Program-made: the position numbers and the translations under genes
Assembly: GCA_030737875.1 (NCBI GenBank)
Contig: CM060912.1
Span: forward strand, 877,137,199 to 877,201,198
Direction: 5' to 3'
From: Allium sativum
Lineage: Eukaryota > Streptophyta > Magnoliopsida > Asparagales > Amaryllidaceae
DNA: 64,000 nucleotides
Shown: piece after piece, positions 10,741 to 22,304 of the stretch
Layout of the letters: each line of letters starts with the position of its first letter
Numbering within the stretch: position 1 is the stretch's first letter
Notes under the pieces: model-generated
Database searches by the model: none
Told to the model about the DNA's origin: nothing
What the model saw: the letters and a program-made list of their open reading frames with translations, nothing else

Positions 10741-11200
10741 ATACCGATCAATTTTCATCTGATCTATACTAGGCGACTGCAGCACTTCAATCAGGACTAG
10801 CTCCATATTTTCGGGATTATCAGAACTAGCCATCTTCTCTAACTTGTCTACCTTTTGATTCTCCACTCGGGGAATATGAGATATGATGTGGTGATCAAAA
10901 CTGTCCAGCAACTTCTTCACTTTTTCCAAATATGATACTAGCCTTGGACTCTTGGCCTGAAACTCTCCAGTGACCTGGTTCACAACTATCTTGGAATCGC
11001 AAAAGATGTCCAGCTTTGTGATCTCCAACTCCTTTGCGAGCTTCAGCCCGACAATTAGAGCTTCGTACTCAGAGTCATTATTAGTGGCATGGAACTCTAA
11101 TCTAAGAGCATAGTATATTAGCCGTTCTCTGGAGTTTCAAGCACCACTCTGGCACCAAATCATCTGTCATTTTTAGCTCCATCAGTGTACAATTTCCAGG
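10738..11200 (-). pseudogene. Second (archaeal-type) RNase H domain, broken
   Basis: After the RT-linked RNase H comes another RNase H fold: LYTDGA (first Asp, about 11190), TNNDSEYEAL (Glu, about 11080), IFCDSKIVV (Asp, about 11000) and ENQKVDKL (last Asp, about 10860). The DEDD acids are visible but lie in two or more frames, with stops near 11160 and 11105. A second RNase H between RT-RNase H and integrase is characteristic of Tat elements, where it is thought to help degrade the RNA strand during cDNA synthesis. The open stretch 11028-10738 covers its second half. Confidence 0.8.
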
Positions 11201-12828
11201 CACTTGGTCGAAGAGTAGTTTTGGTGGGTCGGCTTCTTCACTTACTATATCATCCTTTGGGAGAGTGAATTCTGCTATAAAATCTGCCAGTACTTGCCCC
11301 TTTATCGACCTTCGGGGCTGGAAGTTCAAATCGAACTGACTTAGCTCAATGTTCCACTTGAGCAGTCTTCCTGATGCTTCTGGCCTTTGCAGAACTTGTT
11401 TGAGTGGTTGATCAGTGTACACAGTAATGGGATGAGCCTGGAAATAATAGCGAAGTTTCCTAGATGCGATCAACAAGCTATATACAAGCTTTTATATTCT
11501 TGGGTAGTTTCGCTCGGCCGCCACCAATTTCTTACTCACATAGCACAGTAGTCTCTGCACCTTATCTTCCTCTCTCACTAAGGATGAACTGATCACATGG
11601 GATGACACTGCTAAGTACACAAATAAATCCTCATGATCCAAGGGCTTAGACAGTACCGGGGTCTTTCCAGACAATTCAGAAGGTTTTGAAATGCTTCTAC
11701 ACAATCAGGAGTCCATTCAAAATTGCGCTTTCCTCGCTTTATTAATTCAAAGAAAGGAATACATTTGTCCGTAGCTTGGGAGATGAATTGGCTTAGCGCG
11801 ACTACTTTCCCTGTGAGGCTTTGCACATCTTTGATTTGTCTTGGTTTCTGGATGTCTCTAATTGCCGCAATTTGATATGGATTGATCTCGATCCCAGGTG
11901 AGCTGACGATGAATCCTAGGAATTTTCCAGATGCTACCCTAAATGAGAATTTTAAAGGATCTAATTTCATCCCATATTTCTGGAGAATCTCAAACATCTC
12001 TGCTAAATCGGCCGTATGGTCGGATGATTGTCTGGACTTTACCGGCATGTCGTCGACGTATACCTCCATCGTTTTCCCGATTTGGTTGTAGAACATTCTG
12101 TTCACCAATTGCTGATATGTAGCACCGACATTCTTCAGACCGAAAGGCATCACTACGTAACTGTATAATCCCAGATCCGTAATGAAGCTGGTATGCTCTT
12201 GGTCCAGTACGTGCATGGGGATTTGGTTATACCCTGAGTAGGCATCCATGAAAGAAAGAAGCTCGTGACCCACCGTTGAATCCACCAACTGATCAATCCT
12301 ATGTAACGGAAAGCTATCCTTTGGGCATGCTTTGTTTAGGTTTGCGAAATCAATGCACGTGCGCCACTTTCCATTGGCCTTCTTTACCAAAACCGGATTT
12401 GAAATCCAGTCAGGGTATGTTGAGTCTTTAATGAACCCATTACTTCTCAGCTTTTCGACTTCTTCCTTCAAGGCAGCAGACCTCTCTGGGCTAAGCATTC
12501 GCCTTTTCTGTTTGACGGGAGGATGCTTCGGGTTGTTTCTTAACAAATAACTCATAGTTGAAGGAGATATTCCACACATATCCGCATGGGTTCAGGAGAA
12601 TACATCCAAGTTAGATTTCAAGAAATATGTCAATTCTTTGGCTCGAACAGGGTCCAACTTGGATCCATTCTTCAGGACCTTCTCTGGGTCACTATCATCG
12701 ATTAGTACATCCACAGTCGTTTCATTGAGAGTCGCCATTCTTCCCCCAGGCTCTTCATCCTCTCTGGGATCTATGTCCTCGGGCAACTCTCTGGGCGACT
12801 CTCCCAGAGTTACTTTCTTTAGTTGCTA
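11102..12828 (-). pseudogene. Reverse transcriptase and RNase H of pol, broken
   Basis: RT copies element RNA into DNA. In the stretch opening at 12579, the fingers and palm show KWRTCIDFANLN, MDAYSGYNQI (first Asp), MPFGLKN and the catalytic YVDD at residues 174-177. The thumb and RNase H part follow (YFQAHPITVYTDQPLK, VLADFIAEF). It is in frame with the protease upstream. Breaks: TAG 12826-12828, TGA 12592-12594 (family members have Trp, so probably TGG to TGA), a frameshift near 11670, and TAA 11492-11494. Length and motif order match intact Ty3/gypsy RT. Confidence 0.93.
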
Positions 12829-13512
12829 TGACGTTTCCTCCCTTGGGAGGGAATAAGCGTCCTTTGTTTCTACATCTCTTCCTTTGCGGAGCAACTTCAG
12901 CTCTGCTATGTAGCATGCTCGTGCAACAATTTGATCTCCTCTGACTATACCTACACTGGCATCCATCGGGAACTTCAACAACAAACACCAGGGTGCAATG
13001 CAGGCCCTGAATTTGGCTAGGGCCGGTCGGCCCATAAAGGCATTGTACGGCGACTCAATATCCAGAACCCCAAAGGGGAGGATTCTCAATCTCTGGCGTA
13101 CTCCTTCCCCAAGGGTTACCAACAGTCCCACGTATCCCATCGGAGCGGTTGAGGCTCCATTAAACCCACATATCCAACCCTCACATGGTTTCAAATCCTT
13201 CGGCTCGAGTTTCATTTGGTCGAATGTTTTCTTAAACAGAATGTTAACCGAACTCCCGTTATCCACTAGGACTTTATGGACTATAGCTGGACCGATGGTG
13301 ACGGTGATCACTAATGGGTCTTTGGTTAGGGAGTGGACTCCAATACTCTCTCGATCGCGAAATATGACTTCATCAGACATCGTCTTTTGTTGCTTAATCA
13401 GGGCATTATCCTCGGGATTGCTACATTCCCCCCACTTCAAGATGCTGTTTAGTCGCGTTCACGTACTGATCCATAGCCCTGAAACCGTGCCCTGCCAGAT
13501 GAAGCCCGCCAA
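12829..13512 (-). pseudogene. Aspartic protease of pol, broken
   Basis: This retropepsin-like domain would cut the Gag-Pol polyprotein. In the stretch opening at 13440, VLVDNGSSVNIL at residues 57-68 is the active-site loop. The second residue is Asn where retroviruses have Thr; Asn is frequent in plant Tat elements. The flap-side partner YNAFMGRPAL is present. Frameshifts near 13440 and 13520 separate it from gag, whose linker (TIVGG motif, about 13495) is in another frame. It leads in frame into RT. Confidence 0.88.
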
Positions 13513-15466
13513 CTATAGTATTGATAACAATATTTTTTCCTTTTTGCTGAGCCGTTGGCTGGCAGCAAGTTGGCTTTGGTTCAGGGCTTGTGCGGCTTGC
13601 CCCCTATCTCTGGGTGTCACCTTATACTCATTGAGCTTTCCTTCCTGGAGTAGCTTTTCAACCACATCTCTCAATTGACGACATTCATTTGTGGAATGGC
13701 CATGAGTCTAGTGAAAAAGACAGAATTTCCCAGTCTCATGTTCCTTTTCTGTCGAACCTCTTGGAGGAGGCCTTTTGTACTGGAGGACATTGTATGTGTC
13801 CAGGAAAATATTCTCCAATGTATCATTCAATGGTGTGAAATTTTCAAATGATCTGGGTCGAGATCTTCTCTGAGAATCATTTCCTCGGTTTTGCTTCTGA
13901 TCATTGTTATTGTTGTTATTCCCCGATTGGCGGCCACTGCCTTGATTCTTGTTCCCGGCATTGACTTCAACCTTTCCTGAGTTGTCTCATGTTTGTTTGA
14001 TTACCACATTACTTTGTATATCTTCCTTGTCAGTGGCCTTCCTCTTTCGGTTGGCATAGATTTCTTCTTGACGCAAGCGGATGTTGGCCTTTTCATAAAA
14101 TATTTCCCTAGTCAAAGGCGCTTAGTGGCTAAGTATCTTCCAAACTCAATATCCTTATCCACTCCGTCAATCATGGCCATCAAAACAGTTTGTTCATAGG
14201 TATCTCTAACCTCCGTGACTGTTAGATTAAAGCGATCTAGATAGGACCTCAAAGATTTGTCCGGACATTGCTTAATGAGGGATAATTTGATGACATTCTT
14301 AGATCTCTTAGTATGCAGCCGGAACTGCTTCACAAACTGTTCGCTTAATTCCCTGAAACTGGAGATCAATTGCGCTGGCAAACGAGTAAGCCACATTAAC
14401 GCCTTATCCTCCAGAAATATTGGGAATGCCTTACACTTTACAGCGTCGGAGGCAGTAGCTACATTCATGTACCATGAATATCTCATTAGGTGCTGGACTG
14501 GATCCGCCCTTCCTGCATAATGGTGTATAGGTGGCATGTTGAATTTCCTTCGGAATCGAACCTCTAATATGTCATCCATGAAGGGCATATGACTGCGGCC
14601 TATACCCCAATCTTCATTTCTTTTTCTGCGGTTTTCTACCATCATTTTTCTAATCGTGGACTCAACATCTGCATGGGTCAGGGTGGATTCAGGATCAACA
14701 CTTCTTGCTCTAGGGGCCCCTCCAGCATTTCTTTGATGTGCTGCTGCAAAGTCTGGGGCCTGAGCAGAACTCCCTTTCCCCTGTTGCCGCGGTCAGTCAC
14801 GTGACGAGCGGGAGGAATGGGTTGATTCTGAGCAGGGTCAACGACGTCTCCATTCCTAGGCGGTAGGACGGGCTCATTTAAGTTACGGTTATTAGTTCCC
14901 TGATTAAGCGCCTCTTCTTCTTGAGAAGGAGGTGTCCCAATCCGGAGCTGTTCTATGTTCTCCGCCCTTTCCAACGGAGGCCATCGTCGGTTTCTTCGAG
15001 GTTCTTCAGACAAGGATGTGTATTCCAAGGAAAAAGGGTGAGATGGCGGTGGTGACACCTGCCTCTGAATATCATCAATTTGTCTGCCAAAGGCAGTAAT
15101 ATTCTGACGCTGCAACGAGCTTTCTCGCCTTTGAGCGGCTAATTCATCAGTTTGTCTGTCCAAGGCTTCAAGTATGCGAGATAGATCTCCTTCGGTTACT
15201 GGAGCAGAAGCGTTTAGCTGATCATCAACATTCTCTCTTATATGCAAAGACCCTGAACCAGGTTGTACAGAAGCACCAGTACGAGCGTGACGAACAATGA
15301 TCTCCTTCTCAGGTCGAGTTGTGGTCTGATTGTCGTTTCGGGTCGTGGTCCCCTTATGTTGACGACTCGTGGTGGCCTCCTGAAGCTGGCTCGTGGTGAC
15401 GTGCGTAGGAGGGATCGTGGCGTGGTCCTGCGATCGAGTGGTGACACCTTCCGTCCTTCGGGTCAT
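13513..15466 (-). pseudogene. gag, broken
   Basis: Gag is the structural protein of the virus-like particle. The N-terminal part (15466-14678) is rich in Thr, Arg and Gln and contains the coiled-coil-like stretch around EALDRQTDELAAQRR. The central part (14645-14112) is the retrotransposon Gag domain with ALMWLTRLPAQLI and ELSEQFVKQF. The C-terminal part has a zinc-knuckle-like C-x2-H...GH-x-T-x3-C (about 13720-13690). Frameshifts lie near 14690 and 14112; stops include TGA 13987-13989 and TAG 13708-13710, the latter inside the knuckle. Start ATG 15466 is the first in frame, about 270 bp after the 5' LTR. Confidence 0.88.
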
Positions 15467-15720
15467 GACGCCATAATCGGGTCGGATCGCCCCCTCCTCA
15501 CCGCGATCCAGGACGAAACTTCGACCTGCTCTTGAATGCTCTCTTCCACGGCTTCATTTTCTTGCGAAACTCGTAGTTCTTTAGACTTCTTTCCAGTCAT
15601 AATACTTTGAGTTTGCTGAGTTCCTCAAAAATCTAAACAGTGAAGGTTCGGACTATCTTCTTCGGACTTGAGTATCCAAATAGTAGAGTGACAGTGTGAT
15701 ATGCTGAGACTTCAGTTCTC

Positions 15721-15733
15721 AGTGAAAGCACCA
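15721..15733 (-). promoter_or_regulatory. Primer-binding-site-like sequence
   Basis: Three bases after the 5' LTR, on the minus strand, lies TGGTGCTTTCACT. It starts with TGG, complementary to the CCA end of tRNAs. I cannot say which tRNA matches. Confidence 0.6.
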
Positions 15734-15736
15734 AAA

Positions 15737-16423
15737 TGTTAGATCCAAAAGTGGCTTTAACATCCAAAATATCTGAATTCGCAGAGATTTATATCTAGAA
15801 ATACAAGAAAACGCAGAAAACACAGAAAACACACAAGATTTATAGTGGTTCGGCATTAACGAGCCTACTCCACTTTATATCTATGATTATTCGCATGATT
15901 CGAGACAATCAATGATTTTCCCCTCAATCTCACTTGTACAATGATGATTCACTCAATAATTTCGGGCTAAGACTGATAAGAAATTATAAGATAATAATAA
16001 TGGTGGAAACAGTACTTAGAAATGCCAAAAGATCCTCCAAAATGCCAAGTACAGGGCTATTTATGGCTGATATCTGTCGGCGGATCTTGGTCACACGTGG
16101 GTAGATCCCGAGGATCTCGACTGGTTCATAGCTTGATGGAGAAATGGTCAATATAGCGGTTACTGGACAGGTTTTGCCATCCCCTTGAATTTCGGATCGT
16201 GATGGGCTTGGTCTCGACCATTATCTTGGTTTCTGGGATCGAAACGTGCGGGACCATTTCGATCGGATCGTGGTTGGGAACCACCAGCGGGGTCGTGGCA
16301 GTTGTACCAAAAGATGAGGGGAGCAGGGTGGCCACGAACGGGTTCTCATGGGTTTTGGCGCGTGAGGCTTCATATTTTCTTCATGTGTGAACCTTGGTGG
16401 CTTGGTTCAAACACTAGCCAACA
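15737..16423 (-). repeat. 5' LTR of the Tat-lineage element
   Basis: The 687-bp partner of the LTR at 2672-3353. The TATA position (16057-16066) reads CCATAAATAG on the minus strand, against CTATAAATAG in the 3' LTR, so the promoter that would drive gag-pol has a substitution in its TATA box. Confidence 0.95.
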
Positions 16424-16428
16424 ATACT
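16424..16428. repeat. Target-site duplication, right copy (ATACT)
   Basis: Identical to 2667-2671. Confidence 0.93.
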
Positions 16429-16816
16429 TGTTACCTTCCTTTTACTATATATGCTTGTCCCCTTCTACGCATATATATATACACACATAGATTTGAATTC
16501 TACAGAATATTCCAATTAGCCATTAATTAGATGTTTATATTTAATATGTTTATTTATTTTATTCAAATTTCAAACATTGTGTATATTTTATTTACACACA
16601 ATACAAAATAGCCTGAATTCTTCATACAAACTCTGTTTTTGATACATTATATGTGAAAACGGATCTTAATATCGCCATGATTACAACCATGATATTTTCA
16701 TGGCCAAATTCCTAATTTTATTAAATTCCATTTTTATCTTGAAAATATTTTAAATATTTAATTTAACTTATTATTATTTATTAATTATCTAGTCTAATTA
16801 ATTGATTTTTACAGGG
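16429..16816. other. AT-rich stretch without gene
   Basis: This sequence lies between the Tat element and the presumed start of element A. It continues the pre-insertion sequence at 2592-2666. Nothing recognisable. Confidence 0.5.
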
Positions 16817-17159
16817 TGTTACATGGGGGGTTCGAGACCCACGATTGTAACATTAGGTATCTGTTGACCCGCCTTTTGGTTAGGCAGTCACATGATTTAC
16901 AACTTTATAAGTGCTCGAAACTCGAGTACGAACTCATGGAAACACATGGCAATTTGATCGAAGTCGCAAAGTGTTCGAAGTGGTCGGAAATATGGTTTAT
17001 ACTTTAGGTCGGTAAAGTCAACTCGGCATTCTATCTTGGCTTAACCCTTTTGGTTTGATAGCTTTCGGATCGACAAATTGGTATCAACGTTTACACTTCA
17101 ATACTTTAGTTCGACATTCTTCAAGTTAACCCCTTAGCTTAGTTACTTCAGATCGTCAT

Positions 17160-17880
17160 TTTGGTTTCACCAGGATATTTCGTATCCCAAGCATAGTTGG
17201 TACTTCCGTATCCCATCTCTATTTGGTCATTTCGTCTTCGATTCGCCAAATAAAGGAATTTGTATCCTACTCCCGGATACAAGAGTTTGGCAAGGCATGT
17301 GATACAAAAAGAACATTTCATGCCACACATTAAGGATACGAATTTGTATCCAGTCTGTGCGCTCATCAAATCCGTCAAGGCATGGGATACGAAATGTATT
17401 TTCGTATCCTGGTTTCTTTACAGGGATTTCGTATCCCCTTGGGGAAACAAAAATGTGGCGTGGCATTTCGAGAATTTTTCTAAGGTGTGGGATATGAGGA
17501 TACATTATTTCATACCCCCTTTTTTTTCAAAAAAAATTTGTATCCTACCCAAGGATACGAAATATGGTGAGGCAGGTAATACGAAATCCCATTTTCGTAT
17601 CCCGTTTTCCTCTTCTGGATGATGACATTTTGTGCAAGGGTGGGGATACAAATTGCTTATTTTGTATCATGCACTATTCTAGTTTTTCGTATCTGATGTA
17701 GGGATACAAAGAGGCAGCTTAAATCGGCTCGAACTCTCTAACTCCCTGGGGATTCAAAGTGTTCCTTCTATCCAGTTTTCGTATTAAGATTAGTATGGAT
17801 TGGAGTTGTTTCAAAGTGAAGAAGAAACACAAAAATTGGTTAAGCACCAGGGATACGGACCGATCCCAGGATACGAAAAA
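17160..17880. promoter_or_regulatory. Cluster of GTATCC / GGATAC motifs in U3 of element A
   Basis: The word (A/C)GTATCC or its complement GGATAC(G/A) occurs about twenty times in 700 bp upstream of the TATA box, often as close inverted pairs, for example at 17333-17358, 17384-17406 and 17538-17564. The usual extended form is TTTCGTATCC. Such dense, two-orientation repetition suggests a binding site array, though function is inferred. Confidence 0.6.
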
Positions 17881-17910
17881 TATGCGATATGAAAGCTTGT
17901 ACCCCCACTC

Positions 17911-17920
17911 CTATAAATAC
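17911..17920 (+). promoter_or_regulatory. TATA box of element A LTR
   Basis: CTATAAATAC is followed by CCCTTG, downstream of the GTATCC cluster and upstream of gag. Confidence 0.55.
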
Positions 17921-18310
17921 CCCTTGTAGTGGCTTGTTTGGGGATCTTTTGGCTGTTTCATTCCTACATGCAAGAAGCTTCTTTTTGGAGCATTTTAATG
18001 GATTCCTACTAGATTTCTATAGTTATGGAAGGTCTCTTGGACTTATAAACTTTACTTAGAAGTTTCCTAACATTTTGGGCATTTGGATTGGATCTTCGGA
18101 CACTAGAGCATAATTGAATCCTTTTGGACTTAGGAAAGTTTTAATGGCTAGTTGGGTGTTGTAGGAAGTTGGCAAAGACTTTGCCACTTACCACTCATAA
18201 CTTTGTAAATTCGAAGTGTTTGGTCTTCGATTTATCTTGCAACTATAATTTCACTGATGAATAGTTACTACGAAGTGGATGTAGGCGTTAGTGCCGAACC
18301 ATTACAAACT

Positions 18311-18325
18311 TGGTGTCATTTACAT
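18311..18325 (+). promoter_or_regulatory. Primer-binding-site-like sequence of element A
   Basis: TGGTGTCATTTACAT begins shortly after the presumed LTR end. The TGG fits a tRNA CCA end; the tRNA was not assigned. Confidence 0.4.
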
Positions 18326-18446
18326 TTCTACATCTGGATTGCTTGGATTATTTGGATAGTTTACGTCATATCATCTCATTGGGAGTTGGCGTGTGCAAAT
18401 GACCAATTCCCTATGTTAAATTTTTAGCGTTCCAAGAAAGAGGGCA

Positions 18447-19607
18447 TTGGATGCCTTTGGATTTGGATTGCTTAAGGAAACAAATTCTCTAGGATTTCTC
18501 TTGGATTTCACTATGATTAAGAGGAAACATATTTGTTTGGTCCGTCCGAAAGTAGTAGGGATAAAGGAAAGTCAAGAAGTATCCTCTATTAGACATCTGG
18601 AGAAATATGATACTTGTGAGGACATCAACAGAGAGGTTAAGGATATGATGTCTTAGTTAGAACTGCAAGTAGAACATTTCCAAATACATGAAGCTACAAT
18701 GAATACTCTTTGGGCTAGGATTGAAGGTTTCGAAAGACCGTCGAGCCTGGGAAATATAGCGGGAACAAGTGCGAATGTTCCTCATGGTTTAGTTCAGGAC
18801 TTAGGGGTAATTCCTGGAGAATAAACCCTTGTTGACATCAATCTGCTAATAGGAACCGGATCGGCTAGACTCGAGGGAAACACCTCCACTCTTGAAGGAG
18901 GTTCGAATCAGGTTTTGGTTGGTCAGGTTTCTGTTTCTTTGTTTTGGTAATGTTGCTTAGGCGTCAGAGCGCGTGGCTTTGGACGTAGGAACTCCCATAG
19001 TTTTGGATGTTGGATTCATTCCAGTCGAGGCACCTTAGGCTATGGCTAATCCAAATATTCTCGTTGGGGCTTAGCAGTTTGCTAACGTTGGAATTGACAC
19101 CGGGGGCATCAGTGTGGAGTTTAATGATTCGAATCGCTTGTTTGGTGGTGGTAGTAGTAGTCAGATTGCCAATATTATTTCATGATACACTCAAGGCAGA
19201 GCATCTCTTACGGATATAGATTGTGTTACACACGTTCCATTCACTCAGGATATAAGGAATTCTCAGAACCCATAGGATTTCAAATTGCCTGTGTTAGAGG
19301 CTTTTGATGGTAGAAAGGATCCTACAGTTCACTTAATGCGCTATATGCGTTACATGGAAGTACTTTCAGCTTCGGAGAATGTTATGGCAAAGTGCTCTCC
19401 TAGGTATCGTACAAATATTGCTGCTATATGGTATCCACAGTTGGAAAATGAATTAGTTATTTCTGGGAATGTCTTGGTTCGTAAATTCATCAAATAGTTC
19501 AGGGTTCACATTGCTCGACCCCAACAACGTGATGACTCATACGACGGTTAAGCAAAGGACTGGCGAGACTTTGCATAAGTTTTTAGAGAGGTTTAACGCT
19601 GCTGTGG
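18447..19607 (+). pseudogene. gag of element A, piece 1
   Basis: The frame opens at ATG 18447, or more likely the in-frame ATG at 18510. The central Gag domain is recognisable around 19275-19500: AFDGRKDPTVHLMRYMRYME, IWYPQLEN, NVLVRKF. Then RTGETLHKFLERFNAA (to 19603) is cut by the CACTA element at 19608. Stops include TAG 18654-18656 and, between 19030 and 19280, several TAG and TGA codons; most would arise from CAG or CGA by C-to-T change. Frameshifts are near 18950 and 19545. The reading frame resumes after the CACTA element at 23616. Confidence 0.75.
19605..19607. repeat. CACTA-1 TSD, left copy (TGG)
   Basis: TGG precedes CACTACAACAAA and is repeated at 23614-23616. A 3-bp TSD is diagnostic of CACTA transposons. 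Confidence 0.9.
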
Positions 19608-19622
19608 CACTACAACAAATTG

Positions 19623-19970
19623 ACCATATTACAATGGTGGAAAAAAGTTGTAAAAGACTTTTTACAACGGTGGAGCCACCGTCGTCTATTAAGAAGTTGT
19701 AATTGACTAAAATCTTTTACAACTTTTCTGCACCGTTGCGCCACCGTTGTGAAATATATATTTTACAACTTTTTTCCACCGTTGTAATAAAAAAAACCAT
19801 ATTACAACGGTGGGCAACCGTCGTATATTAAGAAGTTGTAATAGACTGAAATGTTTTACAACTGTTTTGCACCGTTGTGACACCGTTGTGAAATGTATAT
19901 TTTACAACTGTTTTTCACCGTTGTAATAAACTTTATTACAACTGTTTATAATTGTTGTAATATATGGACA
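19623..19970. repeat. CACTA-1 left subterminal repeats
   Basis: Alternating TTACAAC and GTTGTAA words, many within the longer form TTACAACGGTGG or its complement, each about 20-30 bp apart. Confidence 0.85.
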
Positions 19971-21970
19971 AATTATATACATATTACTAATAAAAGAATT
20001 CATTTCAGAACATATTATCTACAAAACTGAAGATATCAAACAAACTTAAAACATGAACCAAAACAAAATATTAGAATTTTCAAACTCTCATCATTTTTTT
20101 ACTTAATACGCTGACTTTATAATTCATATAAGTATCTCAAGTACATAAAGCAACTAAAAAGTCCCCAAGAGTCAAAAATTTAAATGACTTGAAGTCATCT
20201 TTCATAAATATACATCACTTGAAGTAATACAAACATAATGAAATTGAGATTTGCTCACAATGCTGCTGGTCTTGCAATGGTCTTCATTCTTGAGTTGACT
20301 TACAATGAAGTTGAGATTTTCACGCAATGCTGTAGGTGTTCTTGAATTAAACTATATTTTCTCCACACTTTTCAATGATTTATTTAATCCGCAATAGCAG
20401 TTCCTGCAACAACACAAGCAATATCATTATGAAACACGAGATGGATGTATTTGCTGCATGGTAAGTAATGTTGTTTAGTCTCCAACCGGACACGCATGTG
20501 TGTGTGTTTTATTGAAAATTTAGGGACTAGTCATCTCAAAGAAAACAATAAGAAAATGTTATGCTATAATATTCGATGGGTATATATATATCTATAAATA
20601 ATTGGCTTTGTAACCCAATGGCCCAACAGCTAAGCATAAGCCTGTTATAAACGTTACATACCGCTTCACGTCGTGTATACAAAATAACTCTTAACATAAA
20701 TGAAACTTAATTCTTTATGCAGATTCATTTCCAAACAAAGAAAATATAAAATTTGTAGTCTTTAGGTTGTTGGTAATCTATTGGACCTGATTTTTCCATC
20801 TAGAAGAAATCTATTTTTGCTACCGGATAACTTATGTACGTTGTTTTTTTAACTTTTAAAAAGCTGAAAGAAGAGTTATATAATTAGATCCAAACGAGCC
20901 CTTACTTAGAGTCTTTCTTTAGTGCAACATCACAGGAAAACAATACAAATCAAAGAGCACATCTTCTCTAGGTCTACAAGTAACAGGGAAAAAACCTGCA
21001 TTGAAACCGCAGGTGGGTGAAAAGATTATGAACATGTTGTCAGGCCAACACTACAGGGAAACATTATGAACATGTTGACCTTTAGACGCCAAAAACAGTA
21101 GGATGAATATGGAAATCTATGTTATGAAATCAGTTGAATGCATGAGAAATATTCTCATATTAAACACAATTCCAATAATCACAACAATCACAAGCTTGTG
21201 TCTATGCTATGGATGATATGATTTGACTATAGTGCTCGGATCTTCTACTTTATAGCATTTAAGTTTAAATACATGAGCAATAACTCTACCTAAATTCAAG
21301 TAAATAAGGATTGCAGGTTTACACAAATGTTAAAACTCTGTTTCAAAAAAAAATACTAATAAAGTGACATAGAAGATTTAACACTAGACATATAATAAGT
21401 GATTGTTGTACCCGATTGGCCAAGCCATGAAGGGGACCAACTAGACCATTAAGAGCAATCCCTGACATCAACCAAAAGTTAAATAATATCAACAGAAGAC
21501 ACCTTTTTCGTTATTTCCTTAGAGCAAAGAAGTCAAATTATGTACTATCTATGCCCTCCTAGTGAATGAATTTTGGCTATGTATGTATGGTAGCTTGTTC
21601 AATGGTTTTGATTCATAGGTTTTCAGCATATATTTCTCTGTTGTCATTTTTGCATGGTACTGTCATGCACATAGTTCATTATTTATGTGTAACATACACA
21701 AAAGAACATTGTTTCAACTATTTTCTACATTAAAAAATTACTTTGTGCAATATATAAAAATGATTCTTGCCTCAACTCTTCTTATTTAAACCACTGTACA
21801 GATCATGAATGGCATCTTTGTTTAAAGGTAACAAAATGAATTCTCATTAATCTACAGATTACTAACTACATCCAGCTATTCGTAATTAAAAACATGTAAA
21901 CTGGTATTAAAACCAGAAAAAGTGGTATGTGCCTCCAGCGAACATAACCTACACTTGAAAAACAGATTAC
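19971..21970. other. CACTA-1 interior without assigned gene
   Basis: AT-rich. I found no transposase motif and no long frame on either strand. A gene-like minus-strand unit lies to its right and may have further exons here that I could not define. Confidence 0.5.
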
Positions 21971-22054
21971 CATTAAGAGATAGTGGTCTGTGTATAACAG
22001 CTAAAAGTTTATAGCTTCCACTAGTTTTGCAATTAAATCTATCACGATTTATTC
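21971..22054 (-). pseudogene. Exon-like block d in CACTA-1
   Basis: On the minus strand this 84-nt block has an acceptor ATACTATTGGTGCAG before it and a donor GTAATC after it. It is open in the frame that gives NRDRFNCKTSGSYKLLAVIH. Joining it to block c does not keep phase as drawn, so either a boundary is wrong or the copy is decayed. No protein family recognised. Confidence 0.4.
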
Positions 22055-22128
22055 CTGCACCAATAGTATGTTCAAGAAAGTACTCTATTAGATAACTATC
22101 CAAAATAAACGTATACAATAAAAAAAAC

Positions 22129-22217
22129 CTCACATCTATCAATGGATTCAAAGTAAGTGCCCATGCCTTTCTCTCCATCCAAAAGCTGAAGCGGTTGTTC
22201 TTCGTAACTAACTACGA
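22129..22217 (-). pseudogene. Exon-like block c in CACTA-1
   Basis: This 89-nt block is preceded by a pyrimidine-rich acceptor (TTTCTTTTTTGTTAG) and followed by donor GTTTTT. After two phase bases it reads 29 open codons containing LDGEKGMGTYFESIDRCE, protein-like in composition. Block b ends with one base, which completes the phase. It looks like part of a captured or decayed spliced gene; I cannot name it. Confidence 0.5.
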
Positions 22218-22304
22218 CTAACAAAAAAGAAACTAAACATTAAATCAGTATCTATTTCATGTTCGAAATGAATATATTTGGGTTTTGAACAAAGGATATG
22301 AAAC

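Larger units (their letters stand above)
2672..16423 (-). mobile_element. Ty3/gypsy LTR retrotransposon, Tat lineage, inactive
   Basis: This 13.75-kb element is complete at both ends: LTRs of 682 and 687 bp starting TGTTAG and ending CCAACA, perfect TSD ATACT, polypurine tract and primer-binding-site-like sequence. It is read on the minus strand in the order gag, protease, RT, RNase H, extra RNase H, integrase, the Ty3/gypsy order. A second RNase H and a long additional gene on the opposite strand between integrase and the 3' LTR are hallmarks of the Tat lineage. Every coding domain carries stops or frameshifts. By eye the LTRs differ at about 45 of 675 aligned positions (about 7%) plus several indels, so the insertion is old. 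Confidence 0.93.
16817..18306 (+). repeat. Probable 5' LTR of element A
   Basis: It begins TGTTACAT and ends ATTACA, five bases before a TGG primer-binding-like site. It contains a TATA box at 17911-17920 about 390 bp before its end, a sensible U3/R layout. The partner LTR is not in the window, so the borders are provisional. Confidence 0.5.

Noticed and set aside
17148..17622. Overlapping open frames on both strands near 17.2-17.6 kb
   Set aside because: They arise from the repeated GTATCC/GGATAC words in the LTR of element A and have no domain.
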